This document shows positions 11,420 through 24,000 of a DNA stretch of 64,000 bases, one piece after another. The position numbers were made by a program, and so were the translations under genes. This stretch comes from Mytilus edulis (Eukaryota > Mollusca > Bivalvia > Mytilida > Mytilidae): contig NC_092356.1 of NCBI RefSeq assembly GCF_963676685.1, positions 22,927,750-22,991,749 on the forward strand. The letters run 5' to 3'. The notes beneath the pieces were generated by a model. It ran no database searches. It worked only from the letters and a program-made list of their open reading frames with translations, and was not told the DNA's origin. How positions within the stretch are numbered: the first letter of the stretch is position 1; each line of letters starts with the position of its first letter.

Positions 11420-12715
11420 TATTAGGGGCCTAAAACTTGACCAATTCTAATAAAACTTGGCATGATTCAAGCTTAGTATATTATAAAACAGGTTACAAAG
11501 TTTCAAAGCCATATGATACCAATTAAAAAAAATGTGGCATTTTTTATATCTGAATTTTGGGTGCTGAATTGTGGCGTTGAATTAGAACAATTAAAACTAT
11601 CAAATTTGAGCTTCTAAAAACCAAAAGATACCAAAACTAACACTTTTTAATGTCTCTATGTATAAGTTAACATCTATTTAAAGCAACAGAAAGCATATTT
11701 CATGTATCAGACTTATGCAAAATGGCCAGAAGTTAATTTTATATGAGTCTGTGCCAAAAAATAGAGGTTTTCAATTAGGGTGAGGCCTTATATCAAATGT
11801 AATATTTTTCACTTACCACAATTTTCTGAAGTTGTTAAGTTATCAAACAAACTTTAACAGGTTATAAATGTACTTTTGATGGAAATATAAGTTTCAAATA
11901 GCATAACGCATGTGGATAAAATGGTCTTTAGCAATGTTATGCTTAAAAAAACAGATTGCCAGTTTAGGCCGTTCCCCACATTTGCATATTTAAAAGCATA
12001 TAAATGATATGGGAGATGGAGATATACTTCTTTTTGCTAAAATCTGTGCTCAGATATGATAAAACATGGAGCCTGGATGTAACAAGACTGTCACTTTCAA
12101 CTATATATGCAGACAGTATGGTCTGATGCAAAGTTTATTAACTTTACTGTTTAAAAACTGAATGAAATGTCAGCCTCAAAAGGCCAATATTTAAACCACT
12201 AGCTATCCAACAGAAGAAAGTAAAGGTAGTCTGTGAAACAGAAATGGTTAAGCAACCAGTAATAAGTGTTTTTGATGTAGGTTCAGTGCAATCTGTTTTG
12301 GAATACAACTTTTAAGTGCATAGAACTTCACATTTCACCTGCTGCGTATACTGACCGTTAGACTTAGACTATTAAAACAGCACATTTTGCACTCTTTTTA
12401 TGTTTTTATCTACTTTTTTATGTGTTCAGAGTTCACAAATAAGTTAAACAACTGAAATAAATACCACAAACACAAATAGATATCAGAAAAAAACTGTCAG
12501 AGAGAAATTAAGCATGCTGTTTTTGAAAAAATAGTGAAAAAAGTGAAAAAGCTACATTTTAGGCATTTAACCTGAAAAGTGACTTTTTCACAAAATTTCT
12601 ATCAAATGAAAGTGAAAATCATTTCTTCTCATATAGTTTGACAAATCAATACCAATAGATCATTCAGAAAAGATGCCAAAGTAAAAATTCTAAATTTGCT
12701 GAAATGCACCTCTTA

Positions 12716-13166
12716 GGCCACAGACCACAATTAATTTCTCTATCAGTTCTTTATAACCTTTTGCATCATTAAAAAAATTGCACCATGCACTTTTGTCCAA
12801 TTTTTTGTGTGTGTAATGTATTGTCCTAGTCCAAATATATATCCAAAATTCAGAAAGATTGAAGCAATCACTTTTACAAATTTAGCCAATACACATCCAT
12901 ACCCCTATTGACAAGTCAAGAGATGTTCCGAAAACTGTAAATATCACCTTTTTGCACTTGACCTAATCACTCATTCCATATCAAAATCAGTTAAAATACA
13001 ACCTCCAAAAATTTATTTGACCTCTCTTCTTTCATTTCCACCCAAAAAGATTTAAGGAATGAGTGAGGAAAGGAAAGAAAAAAAATTAAGGAAAAATACA
13101 CTCTAATTAAAAGGAACTATATTCGTGGACAACGAAAAGCGGGGTCATTAATTGTGGTCTTGGGCC
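12716..13166. mobile_element. 451-bp TIR module, copy 2
   Basis: Same length and ends as copy 1, flanked by spacer on both sides. Confidence 0.7.
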
Positions 13167-14462
13167 TATTAGGGGCCTAAAACTTGACCAATTCTAATAA
13201 AACTTGGCATGATTCAAGCTTAGTATATTATAAAACAGGTTACAAAGTTTCAAAGCCATATGATACCAATTAAAAAAAATGTGGCATTTTTTATATCTGA
13301 ATTTTGGGTGCTGAATTGTGGCGTTGAATTAGAACAATTAAAACTATCAAATTTGAGCTTCTAAAAACCAAAAGATACCAAAACTAACACTTTTTAATGT
13401 CTCTATGTATAAGTTAACATCTATTTAAAGCAACAGAAAGCATATTTCATGTATCAGACTTATGCAAAATGGCCAGAAGTTAATTTTATATGAGTCTGTG
13501 CCAAAAAATAGAGGTTTTCAATTAGGGTGAGGCCTTATATCAAATGTAATATTTTTCACTTACCACAATTTTCTGAAGTTGTTAAGTTATCAAACAAACT
13601 TTAACAGGTTATAAATGTACTTTTGATGGAAATATAAGTTTCAAATAGCATAACGCATGTGGATAAAATGGTCTTTAGCAATGTTATGCTTAAAAAAACA
13701 GATTGCCAGTTTAGGCCGTTCCCCACATTTGCATATTTAAAAGCATATAAATGATATGGGAGATGGAGATATACTTCTTTTTGCTAAAATCTGTGCTCAG
13801 ATATGATAAAACATGGAGCCTGGATGTAACAAGACTGTCACTTTCAACTATATATGCAGACAGTATGGTCTGATGCAAAGTTTATTAACTTTACTGTTTA
13901 AAAACTGAATGAAATGTCAGCCTCAAAAGGCCAATATTTAAACCACTAGCTATCCAACAGAAGAAAGTAAAGGTAGTCTGTGAAACAGAAATGGTTAAGC
14001 AACCAGTAATAAGTGTTTTTGATGTAGGTTCAGTGCAATCTGTTTTGGAATACAACTTTTAAGTGCATAGAACTTCACATTTCACCTGCTGCGTATACTG
14101 ACCGTTAGACTTAGACTATTAAAACAGCACATTTTGCACTCTTTTTATGTTTTTATCTACTTTTTTATGTGTTCAGAGTTCACAAATAAGTTAAACAACT
14201 GAAATAAATACCACAAACACAAATAGATATCAGAAAAAAACTGTCAGAGAGAAATTAAGCATGCTGTTTTTGAAAAAATAGTGAAAAAAGTGAAAAAGCT
14301 ACATTTTAGGCATTTAACCTGAAAAGTGACTTTTTCACAAAATTTCTATCAAATGAAAGTGAAAATCATTTCTTCTCATATAGTTTGACAAATCAATACC
14401 AATAGATCATTCAGAAAAGATGCCAAAGTAAAAATTCTAAATTTGCTGAAATGCACCTCTTA

Positions 14463-14913
14463 GGCCACAGACCACAATTAATTTCTCTATCAGTTCTTTA
14501 TAACCTTTTGCATCATTAAAAAAATTGCACCATGCACTTTTGTCCAATTTTTTGTGTGTGTAATGTATTGTCCTAGTCCAAATATATATCCAAAATTCAG
14601 AAAGATTGAAGCAATCACTTTTACAAATTTAGCCAATACACATCCATACCCCTATTGACAAGTCAAGAGATGTTCCGAAAACTGTAAATATCACCTTTTT
14701 GCACTTGACCTAATCACTCATTCCATATCAAAATCAGTTAAAATACAACCTCCAAAAATTTATTTGACCTCTCTTCTTTCATTTCCACCCAAAAAGATTT
14801 AAGGAATGAGTGAGGAAAGGAAAGAAAAAAAATTAAGGAAAAATACACTCTAATTAAAAGGAACTATATTCGTGGACAACGAAAAGCGGGGTCATTAATT
14901 GTGGTCTTGGGCC
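14463..14913. mobile_element. 451-bp TIR module, copy 3
   Basis: Same length and ends as copy 1, flanked by spacer on both sides. Confidence 0.7.
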
Positions 14914-16209
14914 TATTAGGGGCCTAAAACTTGACCAATTCTAATAAAACTTGGCATGATTCAAGCTTAGTATATTATAAAACAGGTTACAAAGTTTCAA
15001 AGCCATATGATACCAATTAAAAAAAATGTGGCATTTTTTATATCTGAATTTTGGGTGCTGAATTGTGGCGTTGAATTAGAACAATTAAAACTATCAAATT
15101 TGAGCTTCTAAAAACCAAAAGATACCAAAACTAACACTTTTTAATGTCTCTATGTATAAGTTAACATCTATTTAAAGCAACAGAAAGCATATTTCATGTA
15201 TCAGACTTATGCAAAATGGCCAGAAGTTAATTTTATATGAGTCTGTGCCAAAAAATAGAGGTTTTCAATTAGGGTGAGGCCTTATATCAAATGTAATATT
15301 TTTCACTTACCACAATTTTCTGAAGTTGTTAAGTTATCAAACAAACTTTAACAGGTTATAAATGTACTTTTGATGGAAATATAAGTTTCAAATAGCATAA
15401 CGCATGTGGATAAAATGGTCTTTAGCAATGTTATGCTTAAAAAAACAGATTGCCAGTTTAGGCCGTTCCCCACATTTGCATATTTAAAAGCATATAAATG
15501 ATATGGGAGATGGAGATATACTTCTTTTTGCTAAAATCTGTGCTCAGATATGATAAAACATGGAGCCTGGATGTAACAAGACTGTCACTTTCAACTATAT
15601 ATGCAGACAGTATGGTCTGATGCAAAGTTTATTAACTTTACTGTTTAAAAACTGAATGAAATGTCAGCCTCAAAAGGCCAATATTTAAACCACTAGCTAT
15701 CCAACAGAAGAAAGTAAAGGTAGTCTGTGAAACAGAAATGGTTAAGCAACCAGTAATAAGTGTTTTTGATGTAGGTTCAGTGCAATCTGTTTTGGAATAC
15801 AACTTTTAAGTGCATAGAACTTCACATTTCACCTGCTGCGTATACTGACCGTTAGACTTAGACTATTAAAACAGCACATTTTGCACTCTTTTTATGTTTT
15901 TATCTACTTTTTTATGTGTTCAGAGTTCACAAATAAGTTAAACAACTGAAATAAATACCACAAACACAAATAGATATCAGAAAAAAACTGTCAGAGAGAA
16001 ATTAAGCATGCTGTTTTTGAAAAAATAGTGAAAAAAGTGAAAAAGCTACATTTTAGGCATTTAACCTGAAAAGTGACTTTTTCACAAAATTTCTATCAAA
16101 TGAAAGTGAAAATCATTTCTTCTCATATAGTTTGACAAATCAATACCAATAGATCATTCAGAAAAGATGCCAAAGTAAAAATTCTAAATTTGCTGAAATG
16201 CACCTCTTA

Positions 16210-16660
16210 GGCCACAGACCACAATTAATTTCTCTATCAGTTCTTTATAACCTTTTGCATCATTAAAAAAATTGCACCATGCACTTTTGTCCAATTTTTT
16301 GTGTGTGTAATGTATTGTCCTAGTCCAAATATATATCCAAAATTCAGAAAGATTGAAGCAATCACTTTTACAAATTTAGCCAATACACATCCATACCCCT
16401 ATTGACAAGTCAAGAGATGTTCCGAAAACTGTAAATATCACCTTTTTGCACTTGACCTAATCACTCATTCCATATCAAAATCAGTTAAAATACAACCTCC
16501 AAAAATTTATTTGACCTCTCTTCTTTCATTTCCACCCAAAAAGATTTAAGGAATGAGTGAGGAAAGGAAAGAAAAAAAATTAAGGAAAAATACACTCTAA
16601 TTAAAAGGAACTATATTCGTGGACAACGAAAAGCGGGGTCATTAATTGTGGTCTTGGGCC
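16210..16660. mobile_element. 451-bp TIR module, copy 4 (array end)
   Basis: The last module ends with GTCTTGGGCC. The next bases are GTTT rather than spacer, so the array stops exactly at a module end. Confidence 0.7.
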
Positions 16661-17870
16661 GTTTGTTTATGTAATTATGCGCATGCGTATAGTTTTCTTG
16701 ACTTCAAGGGTTATCAGATTGCCTGTTTGCTCTGGATTCCCCACTCCATTGATTAATTTGAAACTCATGGGATCCTTTCTATGTCTGTCTGCCATTGAGA
16801 GTTATTGTTGTTGCATAATTTTAAAACATGCATCATTTAAATTAAAATAAATGTAGTCCACATCGTAAAAAGTTGTACAACATCCCTTCAGCCAAAATAG
16901 AGTCTTCCATATTATCGTTTCGAGTTGTCTTTCTTCCGTAAGTAACTTCTGTCAAAATCAAAATACGATACGACTCGTCGAGAAAAATTAACTCGTTAGA
17001 TGTCAATAAAGTCGTATTATATTAAAAACGATCGCATTTTAAACAGAGGAATGTGTACAGAAAGGAGTCATACCCACTGACCCAAAGGAAACTAAATATT
17101 TAAAGAGTTAAAAATGGGGTTTCTCCTAGAATTAACGTAGGAGAATAAGTGATAAAATACGAAGTGAAATACCTTCTCTCACTCTCAGTGTCTGCTATGG
17201 AAAGTAAACTTGGAATTGATAGTACAATAATAAAACACAATAAGTAAACAAATGTACATTGCTCATACACTTGTATCCGGGATTGGCTATTTTTAAAGTT
17301 GAGTAACTATTCAGATTACGAAAATAAACATTTAACATGTGCAGTTGAATTAGTTTTGAAAATAATACTATCCAACTGTACCAGGGCTGCCTAAAATGCG
17401 TGAGACTCACGCATGTTCATATTTTTTTTTGCGGCATTATCCTTTGATCTATTGTTTTTTCTCTTTGATTTTTTCAATTTTGGCCAAATCTCACGCATTT
17501 GCTTTATGAAAAGTTAGCAGAACTGCTACACTCGTGTCAATGAAAACAATGGCAATCGTATCCCTCAGAGCATTCTGATTAAATCATGTCAGTACCGAAA
17601 TACTGACTACTGAACTGATGATACCCTCGGGGACTGATAGTCCACCAGCAGAGGTATCGACCCGTTGATTTGAAAAATTAAAGTTTCACTGTGATTTGAT
17701 TTTTTTTACAACAATTAATCACTCAATATCATTAAAATTTTCTACAAATAATCTTTGGTATGTTCGCTAAATTAAATGTCAATAATTGAGTCAATGTGTA
17801 ACAACCTCTCTTCCGGTACAGTTTCATAACACGGCGTCTCATATTCTGTATAAGCCTTCTATACTTTAGT
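16661..17870. other. Tc1-element interior or further insertion, no gene
   Basis: This lies between the array and the transposase remnant. The frame at 17195-17410 (minus) has no known domain. A small inverted pair, GCGTGAGACTCACGC, occurs near 17398. Part of this 1.2 kb may itself be a later insertion, since a Tc1 element would not need it. Confidence 0.4.
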
Positions 17871-17874
17871 TGAA

Positions 17875-18580
17875 GAAATCTATTCCATCACCAATAATTG
17901 CCACTCTTAAATCGCCAAGATTTTGTAAAGATGGATCTCTGCGATTGAGATTTCTAGCCAATGGCATTCCAGACATGTACGGAAAGGTTTATGTACGGAG
18001 ACATGGAAGGACAAAATATAGTGTCAATTGGTCTTTGGACTCGGTTACAACTAGACCTGTATGGTCTAGCGCTGTCGTCGTCTATGTACAAAGGTCCTAA
18101 TCATGTTGACGCAAGTGGGTGAGTAACAAAATGAGGGACTACAACTTTTGTAAGCACCAGATTTCTGTATGTCTGTCCGTTTATGTTATCCCGCAAAATA
18201 CGATACCCAGCTTAAAACGGTATAAAAAGCAGCCACATACTGTAACCAGCACCAAATACAGTCGTTGAGCAAACGTTGTTTTGGTCATAGGCCGTTTTAT
18301 TTTCCCGTCAAATGCGTATTATGGTGTCTAATTGTCGTAGCAGAAACCGACTCACATCTGACCAATGAGTTTGTTGCCAGTTTCTCATGTTCAAGCATCG
18401 ATAGTCATTATCCCATTGAAACCTGACTGTACAGTGTCTGACAATGAAGGTGTGATAAACATTGAAATGTCACCTATGCTCCCAGTTCTGCTACCGGCAT
18501 TTGACATGCCAATTGCTTGCCAACGTACATGTAGCCACATACAACTTACGCCTTGCCATATTGGATTAATATATGATGAA
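17875..18580 (-). pseudogene. Decayed Tc1/mariner transposase
   Basis: Read on the minus strand across several stops and frameshifts, the family landmarks appear in order. RWQAIGMSNAG near 18550-18500 is the N-terminal helix-turn-helix. HWSDVSRF near 18360 is the first catalytic block. FGAGYSMW is the GGGSVMVWG region. INGQTYRN and VVVPHF come next, then IDDDSARPYRSS (second catalytic block), then PSMSPYINLSVHVWNAIG near 17980 (third block, normally NPIEHVWD). Two of the blocks have lost usual acidic residues: DES became DVS and the glutamate of PIEH became valine. The enzyme is not functional. It lies just inside the right TIR at 18828, as expected for a transposase reading inwards from that end. 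Confidence 0.85.
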
Positions 18581-18830
18581 GGTAAAATTTCGCCTGTATG
18601 GGGGACAGAAGGAAGATATAGTTAAAGCTATAGAACCTTATTTGTAAACGCGCAGATGCATTTTAATAAAAAGTTTCTTGACAGATTTATCGGATTTTTT
18701 TGGGTCTTAATGAAACTTTTTAGTCTATGTTTAAGCAGTTCATAACACCAAATATTAATATTTTTTTCGCATTAGTTAACAAAGTATTGCCGGTTATATA
18801 TCGGTGGTGCTTAACTTTTGGCGCATTGTA

Positions 18831-19239
18831 TATAATTAATTAAATGTACAATATGTAATAATATTTCAAATTAACTCACCAAAATATATTTGTTTAACAT
18901 TCAATGTTTTAGTTTGGAACGATATTCTTCATTTGTTAAATTTCAAAAGAATGTTCTTTGTATCTCACGGACGAGGGATGTGCAGGATTTGTGACAGCTT
19001 ATGACGAATGAACTCCCGTAAATTAACACTCAGTCAACTGTTCTGTGAAATACGATTCGCATGTATCTGTTTTTCCTAATACGTCACTATAACATAACGG
19101 TATTTTGTTTGAAAATTTATATGGAAAATACCCCATCAAATGGCAACATTAAAAGCTCTAACACATCAATCGAATTTAATTAACAGTGTGAATGTGTCCC
19201 CTTGTATTTTATGATACCACTACCTGATTTCATACAATT
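18831..19239. other. Intergenic, no gene seen
   Basis: AT-rich sequence without a recognised feature. Confidence 0.5.
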
Positions 19240-19420
19240 GAGAAAGGAAATTGGGAATGTTTCAAAGAGCCAACAAGCAAACGAAAGGCTACAAACAACC
19301 GAATGCCACTAATTGATCTTCCACACAAGCAAGAAAATATAACACCCCGAGGCGGGGTTGAGCTGTCCCCTTTACAAAATATGTTCTAATTCATTGAAGA
19401 TGAACGTTATACTAAATTCC
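19240..19420 (+). repeat. Interspersed repeat R3 (diverged forward copy)
   Basis: It shows GAGAAAGGAAATTGGGAATG, AAAGAGCCAACAAGC and GATCTTCCACACAAGC, diverged forms of the R3 blocks seen at 52850-53100. Confidence 0.55.
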
Positions 19421-19460
19421 AAAACAAATACATTGATGTTAAGTACGTCATCTTTGTCAG

Positions 19461-19615
19461 GTCCTCGGTGGACAAGTGGTCTAAATAGTTCTACAACTGT
19501 AATCACCAGCCAGTCAACACTAAGGTTATGAATTCGTATCCGCTCGAACTGGTGCACTCGACTCCAATCTTAATTGACTAGGATTGTCAGTTTTACAATC
19601 GAACGACGGTGGTTT
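19461..19615 (+). mobile_element. tRNA-derived SINE head
   Basis: GGTGGACAAGTGGTC near 19467 resembles an RNA polymerase III A box. GAATTCGTATCC near 19530 resembles a B box, at the spacing expected for a tRNA. Flanking phrases (ACTGTAATCACCAGCCAG and GGTGCACTCGACTCC) belong to a tRNA-like SINE family I recognise from bivalves. It is not a functional tRNA: no clean cloverleaf was drawn. The minus-strand frame 19372-19557 is a shadow. Confidence 0.6.
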
Positions 19616-20009
19616 TAATATTGGCGGTTCTAAAGGGGTTTCAATGTTTCACGATGTTTCATGGATTAGAAACTCCACGCTTTCAGATGTCTGAATGAGT
19701 TTTGTTAAATAATTCAAAAGTTATTTTTTTTACTAAAAGATTACAAGTTAAAGAAGATTTTTTTTTGCTTTTGGAACAAATAACTTTATAATGCTTCGTG
19801 ATAAAGAAATTGCTGTTATAGTAATCGAATTCCATTATGTTACGCCTTTTTATCGAAAATTGTACATATCAAAATATATAAATAGCAAAAATTCCAAAAC
19901 CGAGAACAATTTCAAACGGAAAGTCCCTTAGCAAAGGGCAAAGTAAACACATAACCAAATCAAACAAATGGGCATTTTAGTATGGAGAAAATATGGTGGA
20001 TTAAAAAAG
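19616..20009. other. Intergenic, no gene seen
   Basis: No feature recognised beyond homopolymer runs. Confidence 0.5.
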
Positions 20010-20560
20010 TAAGAGGTTTAGCTAGCTATAAAAACAGGTTAAACCACCATTTTCTACATAAGAAAATGCATGTACCAGTTTAGTAATATGACAGTTGTTA
20101 TCCTTTCGTTTGATTGTTTGAGCTTTTGATTTTGCCATTTGATTAGGACTTTCCTTTTTAATTTTCCTCGGAGTTCAGTATTCTTGTAATTTTGCTTTTA
20201 AACCTATAGATTCAGCTTGCTTAACCTCTCACTTGTGTGACGGTCGCAAACAAATTATATAATATTATATATGTTTACATAGAACAAACAGACACAATAG
20301 GTACACATGTCAAAATAGGTGTACAGCAGTCAACCTTATGTTAGAATCTTATTCACTACAAAAACAAGCAAATATGTTCACAACGATAATCAAAGAACAT
20401 AAGCAAAAAAGGAACGACTAAAATACAAAAAATATACAAAAAAATACCATACATTTTAAGCTCATTTATACAATGACGGTATGTATAAGTACTGAGCCAC
20501 GTCAAATGGATATTGCAAAAATATACTAAACAGGAAAAGAAATAATTTATAGAGGCAAAT
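20010..20560. repeat. Two head-to-head fragments of interspersed repeat R4
   Basis: From 20010 to about 20190 the sequence matches 43540-43727 in the same direction (TTTAGCTAGCTATAAAA, CCACCATTTTCTACAT, TTGATTTTGCCA). From about 20205, CCTCTCACTTGTGTGACGG and CAGCAGTCAACCTTATG match 43380-43520 in reverse. The two pieces therefore face each other. Confidence 0.6.
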
Positions 20561-21065
20561 TAAAGTGTACTATACTGGTTTAATAATATGACAAACAACA
20601 TCCGGGGTATCCTAAGTCCTGGTACCTACCGATGAACTATCATATGCAATAAAATGTTATGTGAATTTTTTTCTATAGTACTGGACAGGATAAAACTTTA
20701 CTCTTGCCAAGTATTTCTTTATTTGAAACAAAGGTAAATTCTGCACATTTTTTTGGAAAAGTGCAAATTTAACAAAGACTAATAGGGGAAAATCAATAGT
20801 GGTGTTACACCTTCAAATTGGTATAATATATAAAATATAAAATATGAAAAAACAACCCAACAACTCGATATTTATTAAAGTAACTTTCTCGCGTTGTTAG
20901 CTGTAAAACGTGTTGACCTTTTCATTGCTACATTTAACTGCATATAGATGCAAAGTCACCAGATGTAATAATGGCATATTCCTTGAACGCCGTCACAATA
21001 CATTGAATAATTTTTGGTGTAGTTCAAACTTTAATAATTAGGAAAGTCGTAGATTCAAAGCAGAA
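20561..21065. other. Intergenic, left flank of the triplication
   Basis: No gene or shared repeat was recognised. Homology to the other two units begins at about 21066. Confidence 0.45.
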
Positions 21066-24000
21066 TTATTTTGTACAGCCCTTGGATGTTGTAAACCCCC
21101 CTCCAAAAAAATACCAAACGTGTATGGTGCTATGGTGTATGGTTTATGAAGAATGGTGTGATTGTGTAACGTGTATATAAAGTGTGGTTACAAAAGTTTA
21201 AAACTATGCAACATATTGATTAGAACAGATTTTTAATTTTATACAATAATTTACAATAGTGATGTGTTAGTTGTATGGTGAAAAGGTGTAACGTGTATGG
21301 TGTAGTAGCACAGGCTGTATGGTGTAATGGTGTATGGTGAATTATGTATGGTTTACACCATCAAAAGACTGTATAATAAAATCTCCATTTTGTCTAACTA
21401 CATTTGTGTCTTCCTGAATCTCATACAGTTTAACATATAAATATAGAGATATATATATTCATTGCCAACAAAATAAGTCTACTAAAAACGTGATATTTTA
21501 GTTAAAACTTAAAAAATTAGGGACATAGCAGTTTCAAGGTAACAAAAAACATCGATTCAAACAAATTAAAAAAAAAAAAAAAAAAGAAAAAAAAAACACC
21601 ACTCACAGTTTTAATCATATTCTTACAAATATCTTGATAATCCGATATCGATAGTACACACGTTGTTTTTTAATAGTTAAATGTCAGAAAAATTAGTTTA
21701 TTCAATTCATGTAATCGACCCTTGAAACTTGGTACAAGTCATAAGGTTCTAAATATCATTTTAAATAATACAACCATGTAACACTAACTCTTTTTCTAAA
21801 AGTTTAAATCTGCCTGACAAGATATCAACAGAGTGCTTTCTTTGTTTCGAGATAAGAATTTTTCGGTTGAAGAAAAGGTTGGATATATGAAACCAATTAA
21901 ATCAAAGTAAACGAATTTATGGTCTTAATTGAGCCATAAGTTTAGGGGGTCATATTGCATATGATCTTAAAATGTATACCGGTTTTGATCAATTAAAGAA
22001 GTGATTTTTTTTCAATTACGCATTTTGTTTCTGTCGGTCCAAAAATAAAACCCAGAGTAACATTCTGAACAGCATGATGTATTTGTTTTACGAAATAGTA
22101 TTGGTCAGTTTGTGCATTCCCGCGATTTAGATACACAATTGTTTCCGCAGAGTTCATTGTGTAAATTTATATCGTTATGACTCAGCTCACAATTGTTTAA
22201 GTATCTGTTATGCATGATTTTCTTTGTTTTGTAACAATTTGGCAAAAATTACAATCCACAATAAGACAAAATTAATGTAGTTAAAATCAAGTGTATGAAT
22301 GGATTCAAACTCAAGACCTAAGTTCATTTCATATTTTTAAACATTCAGTCGGAGGCTAATAAAAAGTGTTTACTATACAGCAATATATAAAATAAGTTAT
22401 CGCTATTTTGTGGATTTTTCGTTTGATCTTTTTTTGTGATATTTTTCATATCATGCTACTCGCTTGAGATGGAAAGATTATCGCTAGAAACTAAGCAGAC
22501 ACGTGGCGTTGCTAACGAAATTGACATGAAATTGACAACGTCGTCATAGGTAAAATAGCGATAAACAGATTATCATAGGTCATCTCAACTCGATTGCCTT
22601 TCTCGCTTTCGCCGTCCTGGCTCAAACGAGAAAATCAATCTCGTTGAGATGATCAACGATAATCTATCATTGCTATAATATGAAATTTTCCTTTGATCTT
22701 ACTGACTGATAATTTCCTTTGTCAGCGGAGTCCAGTGATAGGAAAAGTTATCGCTAGAAACTAAGGGGCACGTGGCGTTACTAATGAAATTGACATAAAG
22801 TTCACAAATCGTCGATATAAGTGCGAAGTGATGTCGTTGATAATCAGATAAAGATGACTATTACCGATTTTCGCAGCCGACTACAAATGTATATCTGGTT
22901 AGATTGATTCAAAAATATAACTATCATAATTAGAGCAATGTTCTGAGTGAATTTTTTTTTAGCTCAAAGTAATTATGTTGTTAGTCGTAAAACGGCGACT
23001 GCTTACGATTTTCGATGCCAACTATATGTAGATGACAAATGGGTAAGATCGATTCATAAACATCAAAATCATATATATATAACACATCTTTCAATGCGGT
23101 GTTCAAATGCGCATTTGGGGTATTTGATTATTATAATCCTGGTACCTTTGATAACTGTTCTAAGTGAGAGGAAAAAAAAAACAAATCGTCGATATAATCG
23201 CAACATCAGCTCGCTGTTACAGTCGTAAATTGTCGACTTTTGACGATTTTCGCTGCCAACTATATGTAGATTAAAGATTGGTTAGAGCAATTCAAATAAA
23301 ATAACGAAATACATTGAAAAATTACTGTGTTAGCTTAAACTTTAATTATTAGGAAAATATAAGATAAAAGAAAAAAATAGTTTTGTACCTTAAAATGTGT
23401 CTTACTAAAACGCATACATTTTGTCAGATAAAGATAATGTATTCGTCAAATAACAAAACAAATTTAACTTGAATAAGTATGTGTTGCTTTGGTAAAAACT
23501 TAAATAGATAAGGAAATAACAGTTCAAAGGTAAACAACACTGATAATTTTTTAAAATAAAAAAAGCCTTTAAAAAAAAAAATATAAATACATATCAATTA
23601 AATCATACACTTGCCAAATACTTTGAAATATTGATAGCACACACGTTGCTTTTACGTCATTAAAACTAGTTTATGCAATATATGTTTGCGACCCTTAAAA
23701 CATTTGTGCAAGTGATATGTGCTAGCGATAAGGTTCTAAATGCATTATTAAAAGTTTTAAAATCTGCTTGGCAAGATATCAGAATTCGTTTTTTGTTTCG
23801 AGATAAGAATGTTAAGGTTGACTGACAGGTTAGGTAAATGAAACCAATACAATCAAAGTTAAACGGATTTATTGCCTTCAAGTCAAAAGTTAATGAGTTA
23901 ATGAGATCAAAGTGCATATGATCTAAAAAATGTATACCGGTTTGACCGGTTTTAGAAGTATTTCTCACTTCTTAATTTAATTCTTTTCGGCCAAAAGGTA

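Larger units (their letters stand above)
10969..16660. repeat. Tandem array of 1747-bp units, 3.26 copies
   Basis: The motif CCACAGACCA starts at 10971, 12718, 14465 and 16212, an exact spacing of 1747 each time. I noticed no substitution between copies while reading. Each unit is a 451-bp module followed by a 1296-bp spacer. The array begins and ends with the module. It begins with GGCCACAGACCACAATTAAT and ends with ATTAATTGTGGTCTTGGGCC, inverted repeats matching at 18 of 20 positions. GTTT directly flanks both outer ends (10965-10968 and 16661-16664), as a target duplication would. No open frame over 60 codons is present. Confidence 0.95.
10608..18828 (-). mobile_element. Tc1/mariner transposon, dead, expanded by a nested array
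   Basis: The left end after TA reads CAGTCCGCCAAAAGTTAAGC. The right end, complemented, reads CAATGCGCCAAAAGTTAAGC, followed by TA at 18829-18830. TA duplications plus these TIRs are diagnostic of Tc1/mariner. A decayed transposase lies near the right end on the minus strand (see 17875-18580). The ends are 8.2 kb apart because a 5.7-kb tandem array sits inside at 10969-16660. Removing it leaves about 2.5 kb, close to family size once the unassigned stretch at 16661-17870 is allowed for. Confidence 0.85.

Noticed and set aside
17870-18100. Plus-strand frame with GSLRLRF...GKVYVRRHG, first read as an SRCR-domain exon
   Set aside because: The minus strand of the same bases carries the Tc1 transposase landmarks in order (DDDSARPYRSS, PSMSPYINLSVHVW), and the expected SRCR cysteines are absent. 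The plus frame is an antisense shadow.
19461-19540. Functional tRNA gene
   Set aside because: Box-like motifs are present, but the surrounding phrases continue as a SINE and no clean cloverleaf with a CCA-ready acceptor stem was seen.
22947-23228. Frame of 93 residues repeated at 35889-36167, and the 100-residue minus frame at 23666-23968 repeated at 36602-36904
   Set aside because: They are conserved only because the DNA is tandemly duplicated. In copy B the corresponding frames are broken, and no domain is recognised.
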